Source of the DNA: Serilophus lunatus
Taxonomy: Eukaryota > Chordata > Aves > Passeriformes > Eurylaimidae
Length of the DNA stretch: 64,000 bases
Assembly: GCA_013399895.1 (NCBI GenBank)
Contig: VXBA01001686.1
Location: 843,128-907,127 of the forward strand
Reading direction: 5' to 3'
In this document: piece after piece, positions 35,427-47,880 of the stretch
Layout: the number at the start of each line of letters is the position of its first letter
Position numbering within the stretch: the stretch's first letter is position 1
The notes under the pieces: model-generated
Told to the model about the DNA's origin: nothing
Database searches by the model: none
What the model saw: the letters and a program-made list of their open reading frames with translations, nothing else
Translations under genes and position numbers: made by a program

Positions 35427-38056
35427 ATAATGTCATTAAAGAACATATAATTGGCAACCTAGGGACATATTCATATCTACTTCATGATTGATGGACTCAT
35501 GGGGGAGAGGAGAGAAAAAAGCAGCAGTCTGCTGCCCATCTTAAATTTCTAAATGTCATACAAGATATGCAGGAAATAAAGAGGAAGATCTGTCAAAGTT
35601 ACATGCTATAAAAAATTTGGTGAAAAGGCTTGAATATTTATATTGTTCTATTAACAGGAGTGACACTGGTTTATCAAGGTTGTACGTCCTTATTCTGACT
35701 GCAGTTGAATTTGCACTTAGATGTCTATGGGTAATCATTAAAGGTGGAAAAGGGATTTAATGGTGATCTGATGTCGCTAGCATGATTATTGTAAATGACA
35801 TAGGGGTAGAAAGAGGAAGAAAAAGATTGTTTTATTGGCTGATCCTGCTGAATATCATCCCCATTACAGAAATGAGTAAAATAATTCATGTTCATGAAAA
35901 CATTGACAGAGGATGAATTTTCAAAAAGATGGAAAAAAGCAAGAGAATGCTACTGGAAGAAAAGGATCAAGAACTGCAAACAATTTACCTAACTTAAATT
36001 CAAGGAAAGTACTGGAGCTTACAATCTTTGGCAAATAATTAGGAAAAAAAAATCATGAAACAAAGATTAAGAGCAACTCTTTTCAAACCAGCCTAATTTA
36101 ATTTCAATATAATAAAAGTGGCAGGTCTTTTAGATTTAGAGAGTCTATGGATGAGAAATGCATCTTGCCTGAAACACCTGGACACCTTTTTTTTTCTGCA
36201 TGCTGCACTTGTAGGCAAGCAAAAAAATACATGGTAGATGAATCAGCTGCAAGATGAATCAACCAGTAGTTAGGAACCATGCAGACTACTTGTGTGAAGC
36301 ATCTGTGATTGAATAAGGGGATGAATGTGTCTCTGGAGTGTTTAGTTTGGGTCTGCTCAGCATACTTGCTTAATTTGCAAGTGGTCATGAGGAGGAAGCA
36401 GCAGGAAATTTGGAGGACAGGATTAGGGTAAACATGCTGGAGCAACAGTTTGTAAAATGTTGGGTGCAATTTTATAAGGGCTTTTTGCAGTGTGTAACAC
36501 CTCGGAATAATTAGCTGAAGTAGAAGTTGAAGGAACATCTGCCTAGACGAAACTGAAGAAAAGGTTATGATAGCTGTATTGGATACTATGCTAAATGTGA
36601 ATTAACACTCTTCTGTTATTTTAAAATAATAATTTATGAATAACATTGCATTTTGTTATGTGTAATAGGATATTGTCAGAACTGGTGTATTACATTTAGG
36701 GCACGGAATTTAAAGAAAAATGGGATAAACAGCAGAATCAAGAAGATAAGAATAACAGGGAGAAAGAACAGTTACAAGGCTCCCTGAGAACAAGAGATCC
36801 AGTGAGAATGATTCAGGTTAGATGCTAAAGAAATTACTTTTGTGAGTGAGGGAAGTAAGCTTATCTAACGCCTAGGGAGTGTTGTGGAGGTCTCTGCTGC
36901 TAGAAGTCTTAGTTGGAGAAGTTATGTGGATTTCTGTAGTAGAAATGATATATTCTATCAGGGGCAGGAGCTGGATTGTGTGACCTGCTAAGACCTTCTC
37001 AATGCGCTGTCTTGTTTTCTGGAAAGTTTTATGGGAATTAAAAAAAACAAACCCAAACAACTTGGAGCAAAATAATCCATTTATGATTCAACCAAAAATG
37101 TTATAGCACAGTATTCTTCAGTAATAGGTAGTGTGGCCTTTTAATATGAGATTGCTTCTGGGATTTCTCACTCATCTGTTTACCAATTACTATCATTATT
37201 CTCGTTGTTTTTTCTTAGCGAGAAGCAGAACAAAAAAACTACCATATGTCACGAAGTTTGTTGAGGGAAGAGAAATGTCAAAAATGTCATTAATTTGGGA
37301 AATTTAATTGCTGAGTCCTTTTCTTGGACTTCACTGCAGTGTGTCATACAGTGTTCTACTCCAGTATTTCAGAAAACAATGCAAAATAACAAAGTGTTTA
37401 AGGTGTCAGTTTTTCCATTATCTCTATTGTTAACTGCATATTCTGTTTATAAGGACTTGCTGTAGCACAGCATGGTCCAAATATTTATTATTCAGGGAGC
37501 AGCATTTTAGCTCATTTACATGACAGGAAACATTTTTAAAAATCTTTCATGTTGAGTTACTGTCAAGGCAGCAAAGCATATCACTAGTAATTTTATTGCT
37601 GTTATCTAGCTAAACATTACAGATTTTATTTATTTATTTAAACTAGCTGCATAATGTTGGGATGTGTATCACTATTCTTAAGAAATCATTTGAGTATTTT
37701 TTACATTAACATTCTTTTGCCTGCCATTTTCAAATGAATGTGCATTACTTAAACGTATGTTACAAATTCGAAAATTTTAGATGGCATGCAGAGTGACATG
37801 AACATTTTTCTGTAAAATGCATCCTTTTACCTACTCTGTCTGTCTGCTTAAGGAAAGGGGGCATATGCCATTACCCCACCTCTATGTGGACTGTAGTAGC
37901 TAATGGATCTTCTGGCCAATTTAAAGCAAGACCTTAAAATTTTGGGGGTCTTAGAGGTTGTATGAAATTGGTGTTGGCATGGAGTAGAGACTGTGTTAAT
38001 GTTTCCCATTGGGAAGAAGGAAGGGATAATTCTATTCTTATCACCTTTATTTTCAG
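35427..38056. other. non-coding stretch
   Basis: No gene or repeat recognised. The minus frame at 36104-36538 (144 codons) shows no motif or splice support. Confidence 0.5.
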
Positions 38057-38113
38057 GATGCATTTGTTAGAAAGAAACTAGATGCATCACTGTTTGGGAG
38101 AAAAGGAAGCAAG
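38057..38113 (+). CDS. candidate short coding exon, product unknown
   Basis: A very good acceptor (attcttatcacctttattttcag) precedes 57 bp ending AGCAAG|GTAAGAGG, a consensus donor. The frame starts and ends at codon boundaries and reads DAFVRKKLDASLFGRKGSK (19 codons). It is basic and not low-complexity, but I cannot assign it to a family. Splice-site quality is the best among the plus-strand candidates, although 57 bp is short. It is phase-compatible with one reading of 29630-29700. Confidence 0.3.
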
Positions 38114-38544
38114 GTAAGAGGACTGTGTTGAGGAGTTTAGGAATCAACCTGACTATATGGTGCTGTGTGCAGAATTGTTTTGAATTGAGAAAGCATCTCA
38201 ACTGGCTTAGTCTGAAACTGAAGGAGTCTATATAAACTTGGTATGGCTCTGGGCACGTTGGGAAGGTATGGGCTGTTACAATGACACATGTTAGGAATAC
38301 GAAGCTGAACTGGAATTTGTGAGGGACATGGGAGACACCAGGCAAATTAATTCAGCTGCTCAAAGAACAATTAAAGATCCTTTACTTGTTGATCTGTACC
38401 TGAAATTGTTCCTTCTGTTGACTGAAATTCAGTCACAGATAACCAGACGCAGTCTGCGAATTAATCCTAAAAAGACTGCTAATGAGCTTCTGATTATTCT
38501 TTGGTTGTATTGAAGAAATTTTTGTGCCCTGTGTTCCATTTCCC

Positions 38545-39610
38545 TTTGGAAATTATTCCAGGCCACTATGGCACTTCTACTCTACAGACACTTCTCTTCT
38601 AGAATGAAGAGATCGGTAACTGCTCCTCTGCTTCCCTTTGTAATGATGTTGAAAATTGCAATGAGGTCTCTCCTTAGTCTCTTCTCCAGACTGAACAAAC
38701 AAAATGATTTCAACCATTTCTCATAAGGCTTCCCCTCCAGACCCTTCACCATCTCCATGGGCCTACTTTGGATGCTCTCTACTAGTTTAATGTCTTTTTT
38801 CTATTGTGGTGCCCAAAACTGCATACAATATACAAGGCCAGGCTACCACAGCACAGAGCAGACCAGGACAATCCCCTCCCTTGACCACCTGGTGACCCTT
38901 TGCCTGATGCCCCCCAGGACAAGATTGGCCCTCCTGGCTGCCAGGACACTGCTGACTTGTATTGAACTTGCCCTCGACCAGGACCCCCAGATCCCTTTCC
39001 ATGGCACTGCTCTCCAGCCTCCTGTTCCCCAGACTATAAACACAACCAGGGTTACCCTGTCCCTGCTGCAGAACCTGGAACTCGTCCTTGTTAAACTTCA
39101 ATACGGTTGGTGATTGCTCATCTCTCACATTTGTTGAGGTCTCTCTCCAGGAAATCTCTGCCCTCAAGGAAGTTGACAGCTCCTTCCAATTTAATGTTAT
39201 TGGCAAGTTTAGTATTCCTTTGAGTCTTGCATCCAAGTCATTTATGAAGATGTTGAAGAGAACTGGGCCTAAGATGGAGCCCTGTGGGACTCCACTAGTG
39301 ACCAAACACCAGCCTGATGTTGCCTCCTTCAACATAACCCTTTGTGCTTGACTTAAGTCAGTTTACCCATAGTGTAAAATGGTTTTTCAGCTGTATGCTG
39401 GGCATTTTGTCAAGAAGGATACTGTGTGAGACAGCATAAAAAGCTTTGCTGAAATCCAAAAAGATTACATATACTGCCTTTCCTAGATTAATTACATGAG
39501 TTACACGGTTGTAGAAGGAAATCAGGTTTGACAATCAGGAATTCCCATTCATGAAGCCCTGCTGATGAAGCCTTGTGATGGTTATAGCCAGGATTATGGA
39601 TTCTTATGTG
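38545..39610 (-). mobile_element. CR1 LINE fragment, reverse-transcriptase and C-terminal region
   Basis: This is the largest CR1 piece in the window, read on minus. Near 39450-39480 a motif-A block reads VIFLDFSKAFYAVSH. Near 39230-39300 is the highly conserved GVPQGSILGPVLFNIFINDL. The catalytic FADDTKL block is replaced by LANNIKLEG near 39200. The C-terminal part follows: FNKDEFQVLQQG, RLESSAMERDLGVLVEGKFN, SLEKRLRRDLI near 38680. The 3' UTR and octamer tail are missing at the low-coordinate end. The 182-codon open frame is a remnant of ORF2, not a host gene. Confidence 0.9.
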
Positions 39611-42600
39611 CTCTGCAACTCATATGAATCTTAAGTGTTTATTATAGCTGAGTGCAGAACTGTTTTGAGCAAGAATTCAGCAAATTCTTTCCAACTGGCT
39701 TAGTCTAAAATCTATGTCAAATCTTATATTTTTGTTTCCTGTCATGAAAAGGTTTGCCTTTTCTTTCTTTAAGAATAGAAAACAAGAAATAAGACTAAGG
39801 TCAGAATGCTATTGTAACAAATTCCTGAATAATGTAACTTATCTAGGATGTGTTAGCCACTCGGAATAATACTAGAAAATCATTGCTTGTTTGAGAAAAC
39901 GTATACAGGGCTACAGATCTGATCTTCATTCCACAAGGTGATCTCCATTCTATCTGCCACTTACTGTGAATTACTTGCCATACGCTGACTAACTTTCAGG
40001 TGAATTGTGTTACCATTGCTCTTTGTAGTACAAACTGTCATAAAAGTATCCCTCCTGCAAAATGCATAATTCATGCTTATCATCTCACAAATTACACATA
40101 ATGGAGTAAAGGACCTAAGTCCTTTCTCTTAAAGATATCTGCCTCTAAACATAGGATGATCAATAAGATTATTAGCTCTCCAAGTGATGAGCACCCTTGA
40201 ATATCTTTTCCAAATGCAGGTCTACATGTTGGTAACATAAAAAGATACCACTCTCACTGACAAAATAAATAAAATAGTTGGTCAGTAGTCTGCATATTGA
40301 AGGTACTTCACAGTAATTTTTTGTATTGTTCAGGAATCTCACAGAATATGATATGACTCTCTGAGCTTTCCCAATCACTGCTCTGACACTTCATGATAAA
40401 ACTGAAATCAGTGAGACAACTCAAGCCTCATCTTTTATTCTATCACCGATCATGCTGATATTGCCATAAGGTTAATTAAAGTGTATAGCCACAGCAGCTA
40501 AAAACTAGATAAACATTATAATTTCTATGCTGGGAGGATATGACCTCTGTTTACCTTCTCATCAAAATATCCATGAAATCCATTTCCTGTGCCCATCATT
40601 CAGAATTGCCAAGAGCAAGACTCCTCAAAGAATATGAGAAGGCAGTAATCCAGTCATATCAGAATTCTTATTCATTGAACTCTGCCAGCCTGAAGAAACA
40701 GTGTGATATAATGAGGATTATTTCTGTTTCTCTGTGTTCCAGCAGGAACCACTAAGCCTCAGTCAGATAGTTTTTCTTGTGTTCCTTTTATGTTTTCTTC
40801 ACTTCTAGAAGAAATTGTTTCTACAAAGTGCTTATACTGGGTCCCTGCTCTGAATTTATTCCTGGAGAAGCCTTTCTTTCTCTGTTGAATATTACTGAGG
40901 GGCCACAGGATATTAGCTAAGCACCTAAACTTCAGTGGAGTATCTACCCTTTCTGGAAACCAGATAAAAATTTTCAAGATGAGACTGTTATAAAAATCAC
41001 CTTTTTTGCCTTTCTGCGTATGCGTTATTTTTGTTAATATGCTCATATTTTGCAGTAGTGTCTGTACAGTATCTCTACAGTATCAGGTTTGTTGCAAGGA
41101 GTAGAAGTACTGTTAATTATTTTCTGTGATACCATAAAAGCTAACACATGTAGATGAATGAGGTTTGTTGCAGATGTGTGATTGCAGGTAGGAGATAATG
41201 CAAAAAGCATTTGTAAAAGAGAGGTCTAGGGCATTTTGGCAAAGTTACTGCTTAGATTTAGTTGTTTCAGTGGACCTGCAGTAAGGGCTGTTGTGGTTTC
41301 TGAAATATCAATCAAAATCTGTTGATTAAGACCATGTGTGGTTCTTAATGAATTATTTTTAATGTTTTGACTATCTGATAACCCAATATGAAACTATAAG
41401 AATTTTTCAGAGGCTTGCTTTTCTCTGATTAAAAAACCCAAAAAGCTGTTACATGGAAGAAAAATGTGAAGTCAGTAGCTAAATAAACTGTTAGAAGGAG
41501 CATTCTTGGCTTCATCAATATGCTATACTCTGGGAATTTATTATGTAGAGCAGTAACAATTTCACATATATACTCCCCGAGGAACCTCAGCTTCTTTTCT
41601 AGCTGTATGAAAAATCAGCATGCAAAAACATTTTGGACAGAAAACAAGAAGTCCAAAGAAAAATGATAAAGATCCCACAGAGAATTGGTCCCATGATAAT
41701 CATGTAAAAGTGCAGAATAAATCTGCGCTGTCAGTACTGAAATACAGGTGAATCAAAAAGAATAGATCATGCAGCAAATTGATACCATAGTCATGAGCAC
41801 AACCCTGTCTTAAGGCATCCAGCCTGAAGCACAACTTGAATAGGTCATGATGCTTAGCTTTAAGTATACTTACAGCAAGCCTGAAGGCTGTTTGGATTTT
41901 GTGAAGATCTAAGTGTTCTTCAGCATCGTCTGTTTTTACTACATTTCTAGCTGTTGGCCTGACCTTTAATCCTCAGTTGGTCTGTCATTCAGTATTTGAA
42001 ATATGTGAATACTTGGTTCAGCTTCATCTGGGGTGATCACTTTGATCCTAGATCAAAGATACAAGAGCAAAACTGTTTTTGTTAATACGTTGTGGTGTAT
42101 TTCAGAGATAGGTTGGTAAAGTATTCCAACTTCCCTGATGTTGTGTGATTGTAGAAGCCAAGTCTTGCAAATTAATGCTGGGAAAGGGCTATCTTACTTA
42201 ATGTCTAATTAAAGTCTGGTAGGTTTCTTTTAAAGCTCTGCCTTTTGTTGCAGTAGAAAACTTCCAAAGCTTCTGAATGCTGAAGTTTTCAGGCAAAAGT
42301 TGAGAAAGTTTCTGGGACCCCAACTCGAGGGACCAAGTATTCTTTTTGTTATGTTTGTTTGTGTGTGCTGTATATTTGGTTTCGGTCTGGTTGTTTTGGT
42401 CTTTACTCCCTTTCCTCAGGATCCTGCTGCTTCTGAAAATCAATAGTATTTTACTTGACATGCAACAAATACTTCTATTTAAGAGGAATTTTCATCCCAG
42501 TTTTCTTTATTAGAGAAAAGACTTATGTCTTCCCAGAAATAAGATGTCCTGTACAAAATACCAGGTATTACAGGTCAATATCAGCCTCTGTGGAATATTT

Positions 42601-44649
42601 GAATGCCACTAAGTTGTCAAATCAGTAGCTCCTGTGAATATGGTACTGAAAAAGTGTTTTCACTACAGGGGAGCCTCAGTATTACCTCAGAACTAGAAGG
42701 CTGTTACTCCTATGAAAGTGAGGTGTTTGTAGCTATGTAACTGTTAGAAGATGACTGTGAGTTTGTTTTGGTATTTAAAGCTTTTAGTGCACTCTATTAG
42801 GATAGAATTTAGTGGAAAGAGTGCCTACAGTGATAAGAAAACAATTGTCTTCACTGGAAGCCAGAAGGTAAATTTGAGAATGATCATTCCATACTTGCCT
42901 TTTCTCTCATGTCCTTTCTCCAAGTATGACTTGTTTTCTGCTGGTTTAGATGACCTCTTGATCTGACCCAGAAAAGAAAGTTCCCGGGATGATGTTTTGG
43001 AGGTTCTCACTTAGACTGGGTTTGCTGTCTTGACCAGAACCTGATCTGGAGTGCTGAATCTCAAAGGTGTGTACCCTGATAGATCACAGGAGCATCATGG
43101 CTGATGCTTTTCTTGGTCAGACTGTAAACTGTTACGAGGTTGGGCTTCCAGCCCTTGTCATCTTGGTCCTCAGGAGTAGGACGTCTGAGCTGGATGCTCT
43201 GTAACACCTATTTCTGTACTACACTGGAACATTGTTGGTCTGACTTTAGGATATCATCACTTTCAAGCTGCAGCCTTTTATTAGACTGAAGTCATCTCCC
43301 ATGTATTGGGTAGGTAAACTGATGGAGTGGTTTGGACTATCCAGTGTATGCTTCCAAACATAGGCCAGGTGGGTCCTTTATGTGTGTGTTAGTCAGTCCA
43401 GCAGAATTGCCCTGAAGTGTGGGGCTGTCATATCACCCTGTCTTTCTTTCTTATTCTGTCACAGCAGCAACCTGCTCAAATGAAATTAATGTTATCACTC
43501 CACTTGCTAATGATGAAGCTCTGAGTCAGGGAGAAATGTTCTCTCAGCCTTGAGTAGAGTTGCCTTTATTGCATTGTGATGGCTCTGCTGAGGCTGCAGA
43601 AGCTGTGCTTCCAGAAGCTGTCTTGGGGTGTATTTGGTAGCTGTGCTTCTTGGAATTCACTATTGCCCCACAGCTGGTGTGCAGGGGTGACCAGAGGATC
43701 TCCTCAGCAAATTCTCACGTTGGAGATAGGATAACATAGAATATATTTGAAGAAATTGAATTTGAAACAGGAACAAGACAAATATCTCTCCCCTTTGATA
43801 CTGTTTTGTCAAAGGCATAGTAAAAGTCAGTGGGACCTTACCTCAGGAAATTCGTTCAAAGTGCCCAACTTCAAGTGTAGTATGTAAAACTCAGGCTGTA
43901 GGAGAGACCCAACATGTATATGGGTTTTCTCAAATGGGTTTTGCCTCTCAAGCAGAGAGTCTCTTATAACACTGAAGTTGTTATTGCTGGGTTCAGTTTG
44001 ATTGCTTTTTTTTACTGACCTTGAGCTTTTTTTCTTTTTGGTAGGGGTAGAGCATCTATAAGTAAATATATATTTGACTTTTGTTGTGTTTGTCAGTTAT
44101 TCTGCAAAACAGAGTGTATGACTTTGTGCATGAGTGCAGAATTTGTCATTAACTGTCTTAAGTGTAGTGAACCTCCCCGGGTAATCCCTCTCCTTCCTGA
44201 CTTTGTAGGAAAGAAAAAATAAATATGCTTTCAGTGATATCAGTAGAAATATTTTAGTATTTAAAAGAAGAAGCATTGAAACTCATTCTGGTTTAGCTCT
44301 ATGGTTATTTCTGCTTTGTCTTCTATAACTAAAGGAACCTTTAAGTTTTCTCCCTGGTCCTCTCTCTCCACAATACCTCTGTGAGCCTCCTCTCTTCCTC
44401 TGGCTATTTTGTTGGGAATACATGTTTTTGTTACCTTTGAAACGGGCTTAGAAGTTTGTTGATATGCACTGACTATGTAACTAAAAAAAATCCAACAGTG
44501 CTTCACATTATGCCAGCAGTCTACAAAGAAACTGTGAAGTATTCTTCTGAAATTAAAAGGTTACTTAAACATATGTTTGTACAATTAAGAATTTTTAATT
44601 GGTGATTCCTCCTAGTCACATGATGATGTTAACAGGATTTAGGATTCAA
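39611..44649. other. non-coding stretch
   Basis: No gene recognised. A strong acceptor at about 41946 (tttttactacatttctag) opens a frame starting VGLTFNPQLVCHSVFE but has no good donor. The region 43000-43720 is slightly GC-richer with no recognised identity. Confidence 0.5.
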
Positions 44650-44765
44650 GGTCAGGTTAGCTGTGGTTCTGAGCAACCTGATCTGGTTGAAGATGTCCCT
44701 GATCATATCAGAGTGATTGGACTAGATGACCTTCAAAGGTCCCTTCTAACCCCAAACATCCAATA
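44650..44765 (+). mobile_element. CR1 LINE, 3' terminal fragment
   Basis: 'ttctgagcaacctgatctgg', 'ttgaagatgtccctg', 'gattggactagatgaccttc' and 'aaaggtcccttctaacccc' follow the CR1 3' UTR order. No octamer tail is preserved. Confidence 0.85.
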
Positions 44766-45929
44766 ACTGTTAAGTGGATTTCCATGCTCCTTTGTATCTC
44801 AACTGTTTTTGTTCACAGCATAACACATTTGATTATCCCTTTGAAATTATAGTAGCAAGATACATCCTTTCCTACTGGGTAAATTTTGGAGTAGGCCATG
44901 GCATGCCAAAATTAGCTATAAGCAGGAGTTGACAAATTTTAGTAGTTGGTACCTTTTCCCCTGTTATTTGAATGTTTTCATGGCATTCTCTCAAAATATT
45001 GGCCGATTATTCTTTCTCTGTAACAAGAGATTGTATAGATACAATTTTATAATACTCTTCTTTTAGTATATAACAACATATATAAAAATGTGCATTCAGA
45101 CAAAATGTACTTGAATTTTAATTAAATTCAAAGCTTTCTGTATTTCCCTTAATAGTTTTTCCTGTTAATGAGATAGATGCATCTGCATGGAGTCACAAAT
45201 CTGTTTAGGAGCAGTGGGAAGTTTTAGACATAAAAGTAGCTCATTCTCAGTACTCAGCAGGTTACTGTGGTTGTTTTTAACTACGAATTTTCCAGAATAT
45301 TCTGCTTCACAGAGACATGAAGAAGTAGAAAAAGAAGCATTGTTGAAACGTGATAAAAAGGTAATGTACATCCTCATCTCATTGCATAACCAAACCACCT
45401 ACAGTCATCTTGCTGTAATTTCAGTATTAATCACAAGAGCAGTCATGCATCCTGTATACTTGTGGAGTTCTGTGGTTTTTACCAATCCATTCTTCAACAA
45501 TATGAACATAAATTAATGGCCTAATGTGAGGATACTCCTCACAGAAGAATACTTATGGTTGAACAGCTGCCTAAAAAGCTTTGATTGAGCTGCATGGGTG
45601 CTAGTAATTTTTAAAACTATCTTTTCAGGTAATTTGCACGTTCAAGTAAGCATTAAATCAACATGTATTGGATTCACATTGTCCAAGGTATTCTTTCTGG
45701 CTGTAGGCATGAGGGAAAGCGAGTAGTCATGAAAATGTGGTGTGGGATAGATCACGTGGTGATCTGCAGTGAATGTATACAGACTCTTGGAAGTACCAGC
45801 TGGTAAGATGAAAGAAAGACATGAATTTGCAGATCCATATCGGCTCTGGAAGGAGTAATAAACTGGTTAAGGTCAAAGGATGGTCCAACTTCTTAGTGAG
45901 CATCGACTGCAGGTTGCGTGATCAAAGAA
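44766..45929. other. non-coding stretch
   Basis: AT-rich sequence. The frames at 45165-45516 on both strands have no supporting features. Confidence 0.5.
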
Positions 45930-46640
45930 AGGAATTGTCTGAGGCCTTCTTTAGAGAACTGGAGGAAGCTTGACTGAAAACACTGTTTCTAGTGAGCAGC
46001 TTTGACCTGCCCACATCTGCTGCACGGGTAACATGCTGTGGCACCTGCAGCCAAGGAGATCTCCTGGATGCATTGAGGACAACTTCTGGTGTAAATGCTG
46101 CCCCATCAGTCAAAGAAGGTGATTCTCATGACAGAAGAGGACCTGGATAAAAGGTGTGAGAATCTGTGGCAGCTTCAGCTACACAACTGTGAGGTGGTGG
46201 AGTTCAAGGTCATGAGGGAACTGGGGAAGGTGAATAGGAAGAGAACCCTGGAGTTCAGGGTACAGTAATATCTTGGTGGCTAAACTGATGAGATACTGAT
46301 TAGGCAAACTAAGGCTGTAAAGCAGCCTTGACTGCTGGACTCAAAGGCTTAGGATCAGTGGTCTGCAGTCCAGCTGGTCACCACTTGTTGGTGACCTAGG
46401 AGTTCCACAGGGCTCAGCTCTAGAGCTAGTACTACTTAGCTTTTTCATAATAACCTGTGAGATTGTATGTAATCTCAGTAAATTTGCCCAGTGTTGCTCT
46501 TTTGGAGGGAAGAGGTCGATTTGCAGGTGTACAGGGCTGTTCTTTAGAGTCTTCTCAACAGGCTGAAGAAAAGGGCATGTAGAAACCTTGCCTTCAGGAA
46601 AGACAAATGCAAATTGCTACAGTTAGGATGGAAAAACTGC
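45930..46640 (+). mobile_element. CR1 LINE fragment, endonuclease-to-RT region with deletions
   Basis: In plus orientation, 'ggagatctcctggatgcattgaggacaactt' (about 46050) corresponds to the CR1 'QxDxSxCIEDNF' segment. 'tgtgaggtggtggagttcaaggtcatgagg' (about 46190) corresponds to 'SDHEMVEFKILR', followed by 'gagaaccctggagttcag' (TLEFR). Then comes 'gacctaggagttccacagggctcagct' (about 46400, the GVPQGS block) and a decayed 'LSKFA…' near 46480. The spacing between the upstream blocks and GVPQGS is too short, implying internal deletion. Confidence 0.65.
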
Positions 46641-47340
46641 ATGCAACACTACACAGTGAGGGTTAGAAGGCAGCTTCGCAGAACACCAAGATAAAAGGGA
46701 GCATAAAAAACCGAGGGCTGGATTGGCTAAATATAGAGAATGGAAGATTGAGGGGCAACTGTACTTGCTGTCTTCAATTTTCTTAGAGGAGACTATAGAG
46801 AATTTGGAGCAAGACTTCTTGGAGGTCCTTACTAAAGTGTGAAGAGAAAGCAACAAAAAGCTGCAGCAAGAGAAGTTCTAGAAAAAGAAATAAAAAATTA
46901 TGTGGGTTAACATCAGAAAAGGCTGTTATAACAACTCTGCCCTTGAGTTGCCAACAACTCGGACCCTCAAAGGGTCAAGCATCTGAGCTCTCTTTTTGGA
47001 ATAAGGAGTTGTGTCTTTGGGAAGTTGCTCTCAAAGCAAATTTTTCAGTTCATCAACTGAGTCTTCTCCAATGAAGATCTAGTTATTTGGGGTTTGAGTT
47101 TGAGTTTTTTTGTTCCTTTCTGTTTCTTTTGGGAATTTAGTTCATGCAGATATTCTGCATTAGGCCAGACAAGAGATGTGAAAAGCTCAATCTGTTAGTG
47201 GCCTATAGAAGGTGCATAGAGCAGAGTGAACATACGCATACATGGATTTGTATTTCCTCAGGACAGTCTCTTAGCCTTTTGTGATCTGCAGCTCAGGGTT
47301 GTCCTGTATTAGAGGAGAATGTGTCTTTATAACACAATTT
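46641..47340. other. non-coding stretch between CR1 fragments
   Basis: It may contain further decayed CR1 sequence in its first 150 bases; otherwise nothing recognised. Confidence 0.45.
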
Positions 47341-47880
47341 CACAGAATCATAGAACCATGGAATACCAGGTTGTAAGGGAACTCAAGCATCATCTGGTCC
47401 AAACTTTCTTGGCAAAATCACTATCTAAACAAGATGGCCCAGCACCTTGTCCAGCTGAATCTTAGCCATGAATATTGGGAAATTCACCTCATCCCTGGGG
47501 AGGTTATTCCAGTGGCTAATTGTTCTTATTGTGAAAAACTTTATTTATTATGTCCAATCAGAATATTCCCAGAAGTGACTTGTATCCAGAATCCCTTGTC
47601 TTTTCCTCATGATTCCTTGAAAAAGAGTCTCCCTCTTTTTATATTCACATTGTAACTACTGGAACATAGTGATAATGCCTCCCCTAAGTCTTCATTTCTC
47701 AATTTGAACAAATTCTGTCCTTTCAGTCTTTCCTCACATGGAAGGCTTCCAGTCCTCTAATCACCTTTGTGGCTCTCTTTAAACCCTCTCCAGCCTGTCC
47801 ATATCTATTTCATATAGTCAGGACCAAAACTGAACACAGTGTTCCGGGTGTGGCCTGACAACCATTGAAATACTCTACAC
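47341..47880 (-). mobile_element. CR1 LINE, 3' part
   Basis: The plus strand starts cacagaatcatagaaccatgg, the reverse complement of the CR1 octamer tail. It continues in antisense through 'gaggttattccagtggctaat', 'tcaatttgaacaaattctgtc' (cf. tctccaggctgaacaa), 'aaccctctccagcctgtcca' and 'ccgggtgtggcctgacaacc'. It therefore includes the true 3' terminus and part of the ORF2 C-terminus. Confidence 0.85.

Noticed and set aside
34802..35491. 204-codon and other frames crossing the N gap
   Set aside because: They include unresolved residues and lie within an LTR.
38787..39335. 182-codon frame as a host gene
   Set aside because: GVPQGSILGPVLFNIFINDL identifies it as CR1 ORF2 remnant.
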